From UBA7236 sp035439505 (GTDB lineage Bacteria; Bacteroidota; Bacteroidia; Chitinophagales; BACL12): 64,000 nt of DNA. Below are positions 27,078 to 36,006 of this stretch, one piece after another. Both the position numbers and the translations under genes were made by a program. Position 1 is the first letter of the stretch. Every line of letters begins with the position of its first letter. Under the pieces are notes generated by a model. The model worked only from the letters and a program-made list of their open reading frames with translations. It was not told where the DNA came from and ran no database searches. The stretch is taken from positions 1 through 64,000 of the forward strand of contig DAORKJ010000007.1 of the NCBI GenBank assembly GCA_035439505.1, read 5' to 3'.

Positions 27078-28271
27078 ATGCCTAAACGCAAAAAAGTATT
27101 ACATATTACCATACATCTCCCCTTCCCTGCTAACCACGGAGCAAGTTTATTTAATTCGTACAAATTAATTTCTTACCTGCATAAAAATCACGACGTATTT
27201 TTTGCTTGTTTTTTAAAAGGTGAGGATGTTAAATATAAAGACGCATTTCTGGAAGATACCGGTATAACCAATTATTATTTTGAAGTATTAAATATTGAAC
27301 GTAATCCTGTCAATTTGATTAAAAGTTATGTGAAGGGAATAACCATTAATATGTTTAGAAATTATTCCTCTTCCATGCATCGTAAAATTCAGGAAATTGC
27401 GAATGACTATGATGTGATAATTGCAGAGCATTATGAAGTAATGCAATATGTTCCCAAAAATTATAAAGGCAAAGTTATTTTCCGCTCACACAATGCAGAA
27501 TATTTAATTTGGAGTCGATATGCGGAAGTTGAAACCAATCCAATTAAAAAATTGGTAATTAATGCTGAGGCTAATAGGATAAAAAAATGGGAATTGCGTT
27601 ATGTAGCACAAGCCGATATAGTTTTAGGTGGAACAAATGACAATGAAATTCACGAACCTAATCCGGAAAAACGCAAACTGAAATTCCGCGATTATTTGCA
27701 TATAGGTGAAGATGACCAAATTAAAATACCCATTCCGGATTTCGATACTTTAGAAAATAGTTTGGTGTATGTAGGCACATTAACATGGGAGGCCAATATT
27801 GAAGGATTAATATGGTTTGTACAAGGTTGTTGGACCAAACTCAAACAACAATTTCCGGAGTTGAAATTATATATCATAGGCAAAAACCCAGACCAGCGGC
27901 TGATTGATATGAGTCAGCAGTTTCAGGATATTCATATTACGGGTTTTGTTGTTGATTTAGAAACCTATTTTACGAAATGTAAAATTAATATTATTCCATT
28001 GCGTTTCGGAAGCGGTATGAAGGTAAAAACTATTAATGGTTTATGCCGTGGCATTCCAATGGTTTGTACTACAATTGGCGCAGAAGGTTTACAAGTACAA
28101 CATGAAAAAGATATATTAATTACTGATAATGTGCAAACATTTGGTGAGTATGTTGCAGATTTATTAACTGATAAAAACAAATGGGAAAATATTGCTAAAC
28201 AAAGTAAAATAACTGCCGCAAAATATTATACCTGGGATAGTTTATATAAAGTGTTGGATGAAGCCATTTAA
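27078..28271 (+). CDS. glycosyltransferase family 4 protein
   Basis: This 397-residue cytoplasmic protein has the GT-B fold. The N-domain begins KVLHITIHLPFPANHGASLF and contains IFRSHNAEYLIWSRY. The C-domain contains the family signatures VYVGTLTWEANIEGLIWF, LYIIGKNPDQRL, ITGFVVDLETYF, and the nucleotide-sugar-binding stretch IIPLRFGSGMKVKTINGLCRGIPMVCT followed by GAEGL. It should add a sugar during cell-surface polysaccharide or glycoprotein synthesis. It is not in an obvious operon. An exact TAATTTTG -7 element lies at 27040-27047 with a poor -33 element. Confidence 0.88.
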   Translation: MPKRKKVLHITIHLPFPANHGASLFNSYKLISYLHKNHDVFFACFLKGEDVKYKDAFLEDTGITNYYFEVLNIERNPVNLIKSYVKGITINMFRNYSSSMHRKIQEIANDYDVIIAEHYEVMQYVPKNYKGKVIFRSHNAEYLIWSRYAEVETNPIKKLVINAEANRIKKWELRYVAQADIVLGGTNDNEIHEPNPEKRKLKFRDYLHIGEDDQIKIPIPDFDTLENSLVYVGTLTWEANIEGLIWFVQGCWTKLKQQFPELKLYIIGKNPDQRLIDMSQQFQDIHITGFVVDLETYFTKCKINIIPLRFGSGMKVKTINGLCRGIPMVCTTIGAEGLQVQHEKDILITDNVQTFGEYVADLLTDKNKWENIAKQSKITAAKYYTWDSLYKVLDEAI

Positions 28272-28436
28272 GCTGCTCTAATGCCAATTACTTCATTTTT
28301 GGAATAGTTTTTGTAACTTATTTTATGAAAATCCGTATAAGTGCCTAAATTATCACCCAATTGGTATTTTACCTTTTTGTAAAACACACATTCTGATTAT
28401 TTTCAACTGTCAACCTAAACACATTTCGCCTTATTT

Positions 28437-29297
28437 ATGAAAAAACAAATTGTATTTGCCCTTGCGCTAATTGGTTTATTCGCATCTTGTTCTGATGATG
28501 ATGGAGTTACCGGCCCTTTAGTAGAAGAAAATATATATGAAATTCAATACGGTGACGACCCACAACAACGTTTTGATTTATACCTGCCTGCAAATAGAAA
28601 TTCCGACACTAAAATTTTAGTTTTTATTCACGGTGGTGGATGGAATACAGGTGACAAAGCGGATTTTACGGTGATATTATCAGCCTTAAAAGGAAATGAT
28701 TTCGCCTATGCTAATGTCAATTATCGATATGCGAATGCTGCTATTGGTATAACTTATGAGGACCAAATAGCCGATATCAGAGCGGCATTGGATTTATTGA
28801 TTGCAAAAAGCGCAGAATTTGTTATTGCTCCTGACCAGATAATTATTGCAGGACACAGTGCCGGAGGACATCTCGCTTTGTATACTGCGTATAATAACAA
28901 TACCGATGGTGCTATTAAAGCTGCCATTAGTTTAGCTGGACCAACCGACCTTACCGCAGATCACTTTTTATACACGCCGGATTTGACACTACTTGTTGAG
29001 AATATGACAGGGACCACTTATTTATCTGACACAACTGCCTGGATAAATGCCAGTCCTATTACCTATGTTAATCCAAGTTCACCACCAACCTTATTACAAT
29101 ATTGCGGATTAGATTTTACCGTTCCTGCATCACAAGGTGAGGCTTTGGCAGCGGAATTAAATACGCAAGGAGTTGAGTATACCTACCACTTTTACCCGAT
29201 TTATTTACATGATATGGGTACAGTGTTTTTTGGCGGATTTTTACCTGATGATGTAAAAACGCATTTACTGACATTTATAGATGCCAACGCCAATTAA
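28437..29297 (+). CDS. alpha/beta hydrolase lipoprotein (esterase)
   Basis: The product has 286 residues with a lipoprotein signal (MKKQIVFALALIGLFASC). The hydrolase domain has the oxyanion-hole motif FIHGGGWNTG, the nucleophile elbow GHSAGG, an acid candidate Asp in YCGLDFTVPAS, and the catalytic His in YLHDMG. This is the BD-FAE / hormone-sensitive-lipase-like set. It should cleave a carboxyl ester, such as acyl or acetyl groups on glycans or peptides, at the periplasmic face of a membrane. The substrate is not deducible. It lies between a glycosyltransferase and a sulfotransferase, so deacylation of a surface glycan is possible. Confidence 0.88.
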   Translation: MKKQIVFALALIGLFASCSDDDGVTGPLVEENIYEIQYGDDPQQRFDLYLPANRNSDTKILVFIHGGGWNTGDKADFTVILSALKGNDFAYANVNYRYANAAIGITYEDQIADIRAALDLLIAKSAEFVIAPDQIIIAGHSAGGHLALYTAYNNNTDGAIKAAISLAGPTDLTADHFLYTPDLTLLVENMTGTTYLSDTTAWINASPITYVNPSSPPTLLQYCGLDFTVPASQGEALAAELNTQGVEYTYHFYPIYLHDMGTVFFGGFLPDDVKTHLLTFIDANAN

Positions 29298-29390
29298 ATC
29301 GGCATATTAATCGCTTTTGTATAGCATTCATTTTCGGTGAGAGAATAAGCTGTTTTATCCTTATTTTTGTGGCGAAAATCGACAATTACC

Positions 29391-30119
29391 ATGGTTATTG
29401 ATCACCGTTATAAGTTTATTTTTGTTGAGCTGCCACTTACAGCCACTAGTGCTATTTCCAAGGAAATAAGAGAGCAATATGGTTGTGAGCCTTTTTTGAA
29501 TAAACACGCCACTTACGATGATTTCCTGCGCAAAGCTTCGCCGGCTGAAAAAAAATATCAGGCTATTGGCAGCGTACGCAATCCATTGGACCAAACGGTG
29601 AGCATGTATTTTAAATACAAAAACGATTTAGACCAACGATTTTCATCAGGCAGAAAACGCCCGGGCAAATGGTTGAGAAAATCGTTGGCAAAAAATCGGG
29701 ATGCGGTGCGTTATCAATTTATTATTCAGAATAACGCTGATTTTGAAACTTACTTTTTGAAATTTTTTAAGTGGCCTTATAGCAACTGGAGTATCATCCA
29801 CCACAAAAAAATGGCCCATCTAATTCGCTTCGAACATCTTGTTGAAGATTATCGCAAAGTATTTACGGCTGTTGGACTTCCTATAACAAGAGACCTGCCA
29901 CAGGCAAACAAAACACCTGAAAAAAAGGCGGACTTCTGGAGTTATTATACTTCAGATGAAGCAAAACGCAGAGCCAAATTTGTATTTGGTCCATTTATGC
30001 GCTATTGGGGATATTCATTTCCTGAAAGTTGGGCATCTATAAAAGAACCTATGCACGCCCAACTACTCTATAATTTTCTGAATTTCTTCCGAAGAATTTA
30101 TTGGCAATTTTTAAGATAA
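29391..30119 (+). CDS. sulfotransferase family 2-like protein
   Basis: ATG 29391 is chosen because an exact TATTTTTG -7 element at 29362-29369 lies just upstream. The product has 242 residues. FIFVELPLTATSAISKEI aligns with the PAPS-binding P-loop of family 2 sulfotransferases (usual FxHxPKTAGTS), but the Lys is replaced by Leu and the GTS by TSA. AIGSVRNPLDQTVSMYFKYK matches the 3'-phosphate motif (RxPxxxxxS). HLIRFEHLVEDYRKVF and the C-terminal RYWGYSFP are also typical. It may sulfate a glycan, or be a related PAPS-binding protein with altered chemistry given the missing Lys. Confidence 0.7.
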   Translation: MVIDHRYKFIFVELPLTATSAISKEIREQYGCEPFLNKHATYDDFLRKASPAEKKYQAIGSVRNPLDQTVSMYFKYKNDLDQRFSSGRKRPGKWLRKSLAKNRDAVRYQFIIQNNADFETYFLKFFKWPYSNWSIIHHKKMAHLIRFEHLVEDYRKVFTAVGLPITRDLPQANKTPEKKADFWSYYTSDEAKRRAKFVFGPFMRYWGYSFPESWASIKEPMHAQLLYNFLNFFRRIYWQFLR

Positions 30120-30207
30120 TCCTATTGTTTTTTAACAGATTTTAGCTTCCGTTTTTAGTATTTCTCGAAACCAAACAGGTAATTTTGAGACGACTAAACT
30201 TTACAAC

Positions 30208-31446
30208 ATGAAATATTTTGTGATGGGCTTTGGCTTTCTTTTTACAGCCACTGCATTATTTGCCCAACAACCCGAAAAAGCTGAATATCGCGAGCCAAAA
30301 GGTAATTATTATCAGGACGTTATTTTACCTGATGTCAACAAAAGCGAATCTACAAAAGCAACAAAAGATGCCCGTTTGTTTAAAATAGACGGCTCAGGAA
30401 TCAATGCACCAAAAGATCCAAAATCCTATAATACGATTTGGCATGGCAATCCAGTTAGTCAGGGCAACACCAATACCTGTTGGTGTTTTTCAACTATTTC
30501 TTTTTTCGAAAGCGAAACAAAACGCACAAGCGGAAAAGAAATTAAATTAAGTGAAATGTATGTAGTGTATTGGCAATATGTTGAACGCGCTAAATATTTT
30601 GTTGCTCATCGTGGCGATATGTATTTTGGTGAAGGCAGTGAAACAAACGGCACTACCAATATGATTAAACAATACGGCATTGTTCCTTACGACAATTATA
30701 AAGGGAAAACTTCGACTGCATCGTTTTATAACCATGAAACAATGTTTAAAGAACTACAGGCCTATTTACAAGGTGTGAAAGACAATAATAACTGGAATGA
30801 AACTGAAGTAGTAAATTCCGTTAAAGCAATCCTGAATTTTTATATGGGTGAACCACCTACATCAGTTACGTGGGAAAATAAAAATTATACGCCAATTGAA
30901 TTCTCAAAAAACATATTAAAACTCGACATGAATAATTATGTAGATTTTATGAGTTTAATGCAAAAACCATTTTATACACAAGCTGAATATGATGTCCCCG
31001 ATAATTGGTGGAATGATGCTACCTATTACAATTTACCGGCTACAGATTTCATGTCCACTATCAAAACCGCATTAAAAAACGGTTACAGTATCAGCATAGG
31101 TGGTGATGTTTCAGAACCGGGTTGGGATAGCTACAATAATATTGCAGTAATTCCAACTTGGGATATTAGCAGCGAATACATTAATGATGCCGCCCGTCAG
31201 TTACGTTTCAATAATGGCTCTACTACCGACGACCATGCTATGCATTTAGTTGGGTATAAAGAACAGGACGGGAAAACCTGGTTTTTATATAAAGACAGTG
31301 GTTCCGGTTCACGCAATTGCGGAGCTGCAAGTCCCAGCTTTGGTTACTTATATGTGAGCGAAGATTATGTAAAATTAAAAATGATGTCATTTACTGTACA
31401 TAAAGATGCTGTAAAACCGATATTAGAAAAATTCGCTGTTAAATAA
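30208..31446 (+). CDS. C1 (papain/bleomycin hydrolase-like) peptidase, secreted
   Basis: The product has 412 residues with a signal peptide (MKYFVMGFGFLFTATALFAQ). The catalytic centre is visible: oxyanion Gln and nucleophile Cys in PVSQGNTNTCWCFSTISFFE (Gln six before Cys, as in papains), LSEMYVVYWQYVERA as in the C1B group, and active-site His in DDHAMHLVGYK. The residue after it that should be Asn in an NSWG motif appears as Asp in FLYKDSGSGS. Bacteroidota secreted C1 peptidases with KDSG exist to my recollection, so activity is likely but not assured. TAATTTTG at 30180-30187 is a -7 candidate, and a 17-bp-stem terminator follows. It acts outside the inner membrane. Confidence 0.87.
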   Translation: MKYFVMGFGFLFTATALFAQQPEKAEYREPKGNYYQDVILPDVNKSESTKATKDARLFKIDGSGINAPKDPKSYNTIWHGNPVSQGNTNTCWCFSTISFFESETKRTSGKEIKLSEMYVVYWQYVERAKYFVAHRGDMYFGEGSETNGTTNMIKQYGIVPYDNYKGKTSTASFYNHETMFKELQAYLQGVKDNNNWNETEVVNSVKAILNFYMGEPPTSVTWENKNYTPIEFSKNILKLDMNNYVDFMSLMQKPFYTQAEYDVPDNWWNDATYYNLPATDFMSTIKTALKNGYSISIGGDVSEPGWDSYNNIAVIPTWDISSEYINDAARQLRFNNGSTTDDHAMHLVGYKEQDGKTWFLYKDSGSGSRNCGAASPSFGYLYVSEDYVKLKMMSFTVHKDAVKPILEKFAVK

Positions 31447-31456
31447 TACCACTTCT

Positions 31457-31502
31457 AAAGCGCCACATGTTATCTCAATTATAACATGTGGCGCTTTTTT
31501 GT
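31457..31502 (+). terminator. strong rho-independent terminator after 31446
   Basis: A perfect 17-bp stem (31457-31473 with 31481-31497) has a 7-base loop and a run of T. It lies 10 bases after the C1 peptidase stop and is one of the strongest hairpins in the window. Confidence 0.9.
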
Positions 31503-31649
31503 TCCCTGCAACAGTTAATTTTATATAAATCAAACCGGCTGGCAAGCTAATTTTAAGTTTGTATAGGTAAAATTAAAAGGGTATATAGGAAATCAGTAAT
31601 TTTATACCTGACATTTCAATCAGGCATACTTAAAACAACCCAATAATTC

Positions 31650-33911
31650 ATGATGCGCATCGTGTTTTTCGTTTCTGCAATTGTTTGCTTATCCTATTTT
31701 ACTTCCTACGGACAAGAGCCATATAAACCCTATCGTATTGCTGATGACATTGTGTTAGATGGTAAATTAGATGAACAAGTTTGGCAACTTACGCCATCTG
31801 AAGATGTATTCATGCAGCAATCGCCTCAAGCCGGAGCTCCGGCATCAGAAAAAACGATATACCGCATTGTATATAATGATGATTATTTATACGTAGGCAT
31901 AATTTGTTTTGATAGTGAACCTGATAATTTAACACGATTGGCATTAAACAGAGATTATGCATTAGGCGATGATGATGGCACAGGCGTAATTATAGATACC
32001 TACAGGGATAAAACAACAGGCTTGGGTTTTTTAGCTAATACTTTAGATGCCCGTTGGGATGCCTCCTTTTCTCAAGACGGCACATCGAATAACGACTCCT
32101 ACAATACTTATTGGGATGCAGTTACTGCCATTCAACCTTATGGTTATTCTACAGAATATCGTATTCCATTTTCTTCCCTTCGATTTGAAACAAAAAGTGA
32201 AGTTATTATGGGTATTCGAATTTCACGGCTAATTAAACGTAAAAACGAACTCATTACCTCACCTCCCTGTGACCCTTCAACACAAGGTGCGTGGTCTAAC
32301 CTATCGTTTGCAAGAGAAGTAGTTTTTACGAACCTTGTAAGCAGAACACCTTTTTATATTAGTCCTTATGCAATTGCTAATTTCAATCGGTTTAATATCT
32401 TAAATGCAGATTCCTCGGCTTATGTTGCGCAAACTGAATTTATGCAGCGCAAACATTTTGACGATATCGAAATTGTAGATAAAATAATCAGCAATATTGG
32501 TATCGATGCTAAATATGGTATCACTAAAAATTTGACTTTAGATTTAACAATCAATACAGATTTTGCACAGGCTGAAGTTGATGACCGCATTATTAACCTT
32601 TCCAAGTACGAAGTAAACCTACCGGAAAAACGAAGTTTCTTTTTGGAATCCGCCAATAACCTAAGCTTTGGATTTCCTTCGGGGAATACTTTATTCATTT
32701 CAAGAAAAATTGGGCGCGAAAATGGATTAATAGTCCCAATAATTGGTGGTGCAAGATTAACAGGAAAAGCGAATGGCTGGCAAATGGGTGCCTTAAATAT
32801 GCAAACACTAGGTATTGCAGATGAGGGTATTTCGCCACACAACTTTACAGTTTTGCGCACCAGAAAAGATATCGATTCCTTAGGGAGTTTTGTAGGCGGT
32901 ATTATTACCAATAAAATAAATACCGATACTTCTAACACCTCTAATCAGTCTGTAGGCTTGGACTTTGTAAAAAGATTTACCCAGCAATTTACTGTTGAAG
33001 GTGGTGTAGCAAGCACTCTTATTAATTTACAGGCTAATGATTTCATTGATGCCAGTTATTTACATCTGGGTGTTTTCAAATCAGCTGTAACCGGATTTAC
33101 TTACAGCAGCACGTTGGATTTTCTCGGTAATGAAATTCGCCCTGATATGGGATTTATTGATGATAATAATTATGGTAATAGCCGCACGCAACTCACCTAT
33201 CGGGTTGGACTTCCCGAATCGAGTAAATTGCAATATATGTATTTGAACTCCACCAATAATTATCGTTGGAGATTTGATACACACAAACGAGAAACACATG
33301 CAATCGACCTATGGCCAGGTGTTCAATTTAAGAATGGAATGGAAATTAATGTGTCGTTGTTTGAATATAAAATAGACTCATTGCCATTTGACTGGATATT
33401 GGATGAGAACAATGCCATTGCAGCCGGAACTTACACCACCTGGAATAATTCACTGGAAATTTATTCGCCTGCACAATCTGCGCTTCGACTTGCATTAATC
33501 GGAGTATATGGTGGATTTTACAGCGGTCAAAAACTGACTTTAATGCCAAATATTAATTACTATATCAATGCACATCTTAATTTCTCCCTTTACTATGAAT
33601 TTAATAATATCAACTTCGACACCTATTTAACTGATACGGTAAGCACTCAATTCGTGAGTAATTTAATTCGATGGAATGTAACCTATAACTTCACTACAAA
33701 AGTATCGCTGCGGTTTTATGTGCAATACGATGATTTATCTGATTTAGTTAGTGCAAATCTGCGTTTCCGATATAATCCAAAGGAAGGTACTGACTTATTT
33801 ATCGTCTATAATCAAGGCACCAACACTGATGTAACACGATTAGACCCACATTTACCTGTAGTAGACAATCAGGCGGTAACAGTAAAGTTTATTAAAACAT
33901 TTGAGTTATAA
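31650..33911 (+). CDS. DUF5916 outer-membrane protein with CBM9-like domain
   Basis: The product has 753 residues with a signal peptide (MMRIVFFVSAIVCLSYFTSYGQ). Residues about 30-215 form a family-9 carbohydrate-binding-like domain (IVLDGKLDEQVWQL, YVGIICFDSEPDNL, DDDGTGVIIDTYRD, YSTEYRIPFSSLRF). The rest is the DUF5916 barrel: LTLDLTINTDFAQAEVDDRI and NLSKYEVNLPEKRSFFLES are hallmark segments, and it closes with many amphipathic strands ending KTFEL. In Bacteroidota such proteins sit in the outer membrane. Their role is unproven but the CBM9-like head points to glycan contact. It converges with the desaturase gene two bases away. Confidence 0.88.
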   Translation: MMRIVFFVSAIVCLSYFTSYGQEPYKPYRIADDIVLDGKLDEQVWQLTPSEDVFMQQSPQAGAPASEKTIYRIVYNDDYLYVGIICFDSEPDNLTRLALNRDYALGDDDGTGVIIDTYRDKTTGLGFLANTLDARWDASFSQDGTSNNDSYNTYWDAVTAIQPYGYSTEYRIPFSSLRFETKSEVIMGIRISRLIKRKNELITSPPCDPSTQGAWSNLSFAREVVFTNLVSRTPFYISPYAIANFNRFNILNADSSAYVAQTEFMQRKHFDDIEIVDKIISNIGIDAKYGITKNLTLDLTINTDFAQAEVDDRIINLSKYEVNLPEKRSFFLESANNLSFGFPSGNTLFISRKIGRENGLIVPIIGGARLTGKANGWQMGALNMQTLGIADEGISPHNFTVLRTRKDIDSLGSFVGGIITNKINTDTSNTSNQSVGLDFVKRFTQQFTVEGGVASTLINLQANDFIDASYLHLGVFKSAVTGFTYSSTLDFLGNEIRPDMGFIDDNNYGNSRTQLTYRVGLPESSKLQYMYLNSTNNYRWRFDTHKRETHAIDLWPGVQFKNGMEINVSLFEYKIDSLPFDWILDENNAIAAGTYTTWNNSLEIYSPAQSALRLALIGVYGGFYSGQKLTLMPNINYYINAHLNFSLYYEFNNINFDTYLTDTVSTQFVSNLIRWNVTYNFTTKVSLRFYVQYDDLSDLVSANLRFRYNPKEGTDLFIVYNQGTNTDVTRLDPHLPVVDNQAVTVKFIKTFEL

Positions 33912-33913
33912 AA

Positions 33914-35026
33914 TCATCCCATAATTTCATCTAAAACAGGCATTTTGCCCAAACGTTTTAGTGTTTTAATATGAGATTGTAAGGCAGAGCCAAAAGTTTT
34001 GCTTTCCAGGTAAGGAATATTGAACTGTTCGGCGGTAGCTTTAACAATTGGTGCAATTTCAGGATAATGCACGTGACAAATTTTAGGGAACAAATGATGT
34101 TCCACCTGAAAATTTAGTCCACCAACATACCACGATAACCATTTATTTTTTCTTGAGAAATTCATTGTTGTGTTCAATTGATGAATTGCCCAACAATTTT
34201 CGATAGTTCCATCAGTTGAAGGCATTGGATGTGAAGTTCCTTCTACGGTATGAGCTAATTGGAATACTACCGACAAAATCATTCCACCTACAAAATGCAT
34301 AATTAGGAAGCCTGTTAAAACCTGAATAAAAGGTATTTCAAAAAACATAGTTGGCATTACTAAAAACAAAAAGAAATAACCAGCTTTCAGGAATATCAGT
34401 TTTATAAACATGATAATATTTGCCGACCTAGAATTTGCATTTACGCCATTTGCAGTATATTTTGAAAACTGCGCAAAATCTTTGGCAATACACCAATACA
34501 AAGTAATTAAACCGTAAAGGAAAAATGCGTATACATACTGAAAATTATGTTTAGGCTTCCAGGTATTATGTGGTGAAAAACGCATACCTGCCTTATCATC
34601 AATATCATCATCCAAACCGGTAATGTTAGTATAAGTATGATGTAAGATATTATGTTGCAATTTCCAGTTATGTACGGTTCCACCTAATAAATTAAGCGTG
34701 TAACCCATCATCATATTCACGTATTTGTTATCTGCATAAGCACCGTGATTGGCATCGTGCATTACACTCATTCCAACACCGGCAACAGTAATGCCCATGG
34801 TAAACCATAACAACATACTGACAATAAATGGTGGATTAAAAATTAAAATCAGAGAAAAAGCTCCGATGTATGCTGTAAGCAACACAAACGACTTCATATA
34901 CATCGTATTATTGCCAAATTTGGATATATGATTATCGGTGAAATACTTATTTACATTCTCTTTAACTGTCTGGTAAAATAAACTTTTATCACGATTAATA
35001 AATTTAACGGACTGTTTCTGCTGCAT
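33914..35026 (-). CDS. acyl-CoA/lipid desaturase (three His boxes)
   Basis: The frame is open to 35098, but the promoter at 35093-35062 leaves ATG 35026 (MQQKQSVKFINRD) as the best start, giving 370 residues. Diiron-ligand boxes are complete: HDANH, HNILHH, and QVEHHLFP. Four or so membrane segments separate them (SFVLLTAYIGAFSLILIF, LLWFTMGITVAGVG). The spacing fits front-end/linoleoyl-type desaturases of the membrane fatty acid desaturase superfamily. It should introduce a cis double bond into membrane acyl chains using O2 and reduced carrier, adjusting fluidity. It is monocistronic. Confidence 0.92.
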   Translation of the reverse strand: MQQKQSVKFINRDKSLFYQTVKENVNKYFTDNHISKFGNNTMYMKSFVLLTAYIGAFSLILIFNPPFIVSMLLWFTMGITVAGVGMSVMHDANHGAYADNKYVNMMMGYTLNLLGGTVHNWKLQHNILHHTYTNITGLDDDIDDKAGMRFSPHNTWKPKHNFQYVYAFFLYGLITLYWCIAKDFAQFSKYTANGVNANSRSANIIMFIKLIFLKAGYFFLFLVMPTMFFEIPFIQVLTGFLIMHFVGGMILSVVFQLAHTVEGTSHPMPSTDGTIENCWAIHQLNTTMNFSRKNKWLSWYVGGLNFQVEHHLFPKICHVHYPEIAPIVKATAEQFNIPYLESKTFGSALQSHIKTLKRLGKMPVLDEIMG

Positions 35027-35061
35027 ATTAAAATTGAGCGCCATCGACATTGATGACCTAT

Positions 35062-35093
35062 CAAAGATACAAAATAAGGCCGAAAGCGACAAT
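35062..35093 (-). promoter_or_regulatory. promoter for the desaturase gene
   Basis: Leftward ATTG (35093-35090), 20 bases, TATCTTTG (35069-35062). The -7 element is exact. A start of transcription near 35055 gives a leader of about 29 bases before ATG 35026. Confidence 0.5.
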
Positions 35094-35216
35094 GACATAA
35101 GTCACACAGGCTGAAACACTTACTACCATTGATTATCCATTTTTTGTTGAAGCTACTCCTCAACACCAATTTAGACGAATTCCATGAATGTTTCGGGTTT
35201 TTGTAATTTTGAGGTG

Positions 35217-35891
35217 ATGAAAATAATAACGCTATTTGGGGTATTTATGGTATTGTCAGCTTGCTCCAAAGAACAAAAAAAAGATATATCAATGACCGAT
35301 TATCTAACTGCAGGCATTCCATCCAACGGTTATCGAACATATATGCACAATTCAGATTCACTGCCAATAACTGTGCTGTTGAAACAAAATGTCCAAATAA
35401 TAAACGATACTACATTAACAATTTCAACCTACTGGTTAAATTCCGATTCAATACCCATGAATTTTGCAGTTGAAAAATGGTTTGTAAATAACAATATTCA
35501 ATTATTAAAACAATCGTTATTTGAACCCATTGGACCCGGAAAAGTAGTAGAACTTAAAGGCAACTTTGACACTACTAAAATATGCTCATTTTTTGATAAC
35601 AATTTGAAATTATCAATTTCCTTTAAAGGTATTGCTGACACTTCTTATTTAATGACAATTAATGCCAGTGGAAAAGCTGAAATAGACTCGATTAAAGATT
35701 TAGATGGCCAATGGGTATCCGGTTTAATTATAAGCAATACCGAACAAACTACCTTTGATTTTATTGACAATAGAACAGATACTACAACATCATCAACTTT
35801 ATATCGGTACTATACATTAGACCAGGGATTAATTTATTTTAAGGCAATTTCAGGATCGGATACCTCTCAATTTTTCTTGACTAAAAACTAA
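35217..35891 (+). CDS. lipoprotein of unknown function
   Basis: The frame opens at 35184, but ATG 35217 begins the lipoprotein signal (MKIITLFGVFMVLSAC, lipobox LSAC). An exact TAATTTTG lies at 35204-35211, only 5 bases before this ATG, so the transcript may be almost leaderless. The 224-residue mature region is Thr/Ser/Asp-rich beta structure (TLTISTYWLNSDSIPMNF, LKLSISFKGIADTSYLM, TTSSTLYRYYTLDQGLIYF) with no enzyme motif. I cannot name a family. It lies between the divergent desaturase and a convergent metallo-hydrolase and is probably monocistronic. Confidence 0.72.
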   Translation: MKIITLFGVFMVLSACSKEQKKDISMTDYLTAGIPSNGYRTYMHNSDSLPITVLLKQNVQIINDTTLTISTYWLNSDSIPMNFAVEKWFVNNNIQLLKQSLFEPIGPGKVVELKGNFDTTKICSFFDNNLKLSISFKGIADTSYLMTINASGKAEIDSIKDLDGQWVSGLIISNTEQTTFDFIDNRTDTTTSSTLYRYYTLDQGLIYFKAISGSDTSQFFLTKN

Positions 35892-36006
35892 TAAACATTC
35901 GTGCACCTTTGATAGGTAAACAGGGCTTTGTTTGCTTGTAACAATAAAAATGAAAGTATAATCATGCATTTTTTTGCCAACCTTAAAATATTTCAATTCA
36001 AAATTA

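Noticed and set aside
32420..32938. 172-codon leftward frame
   Set aside because: It is antisense to the DUF5916 gene, which has unbroken family motifs across this stretch.
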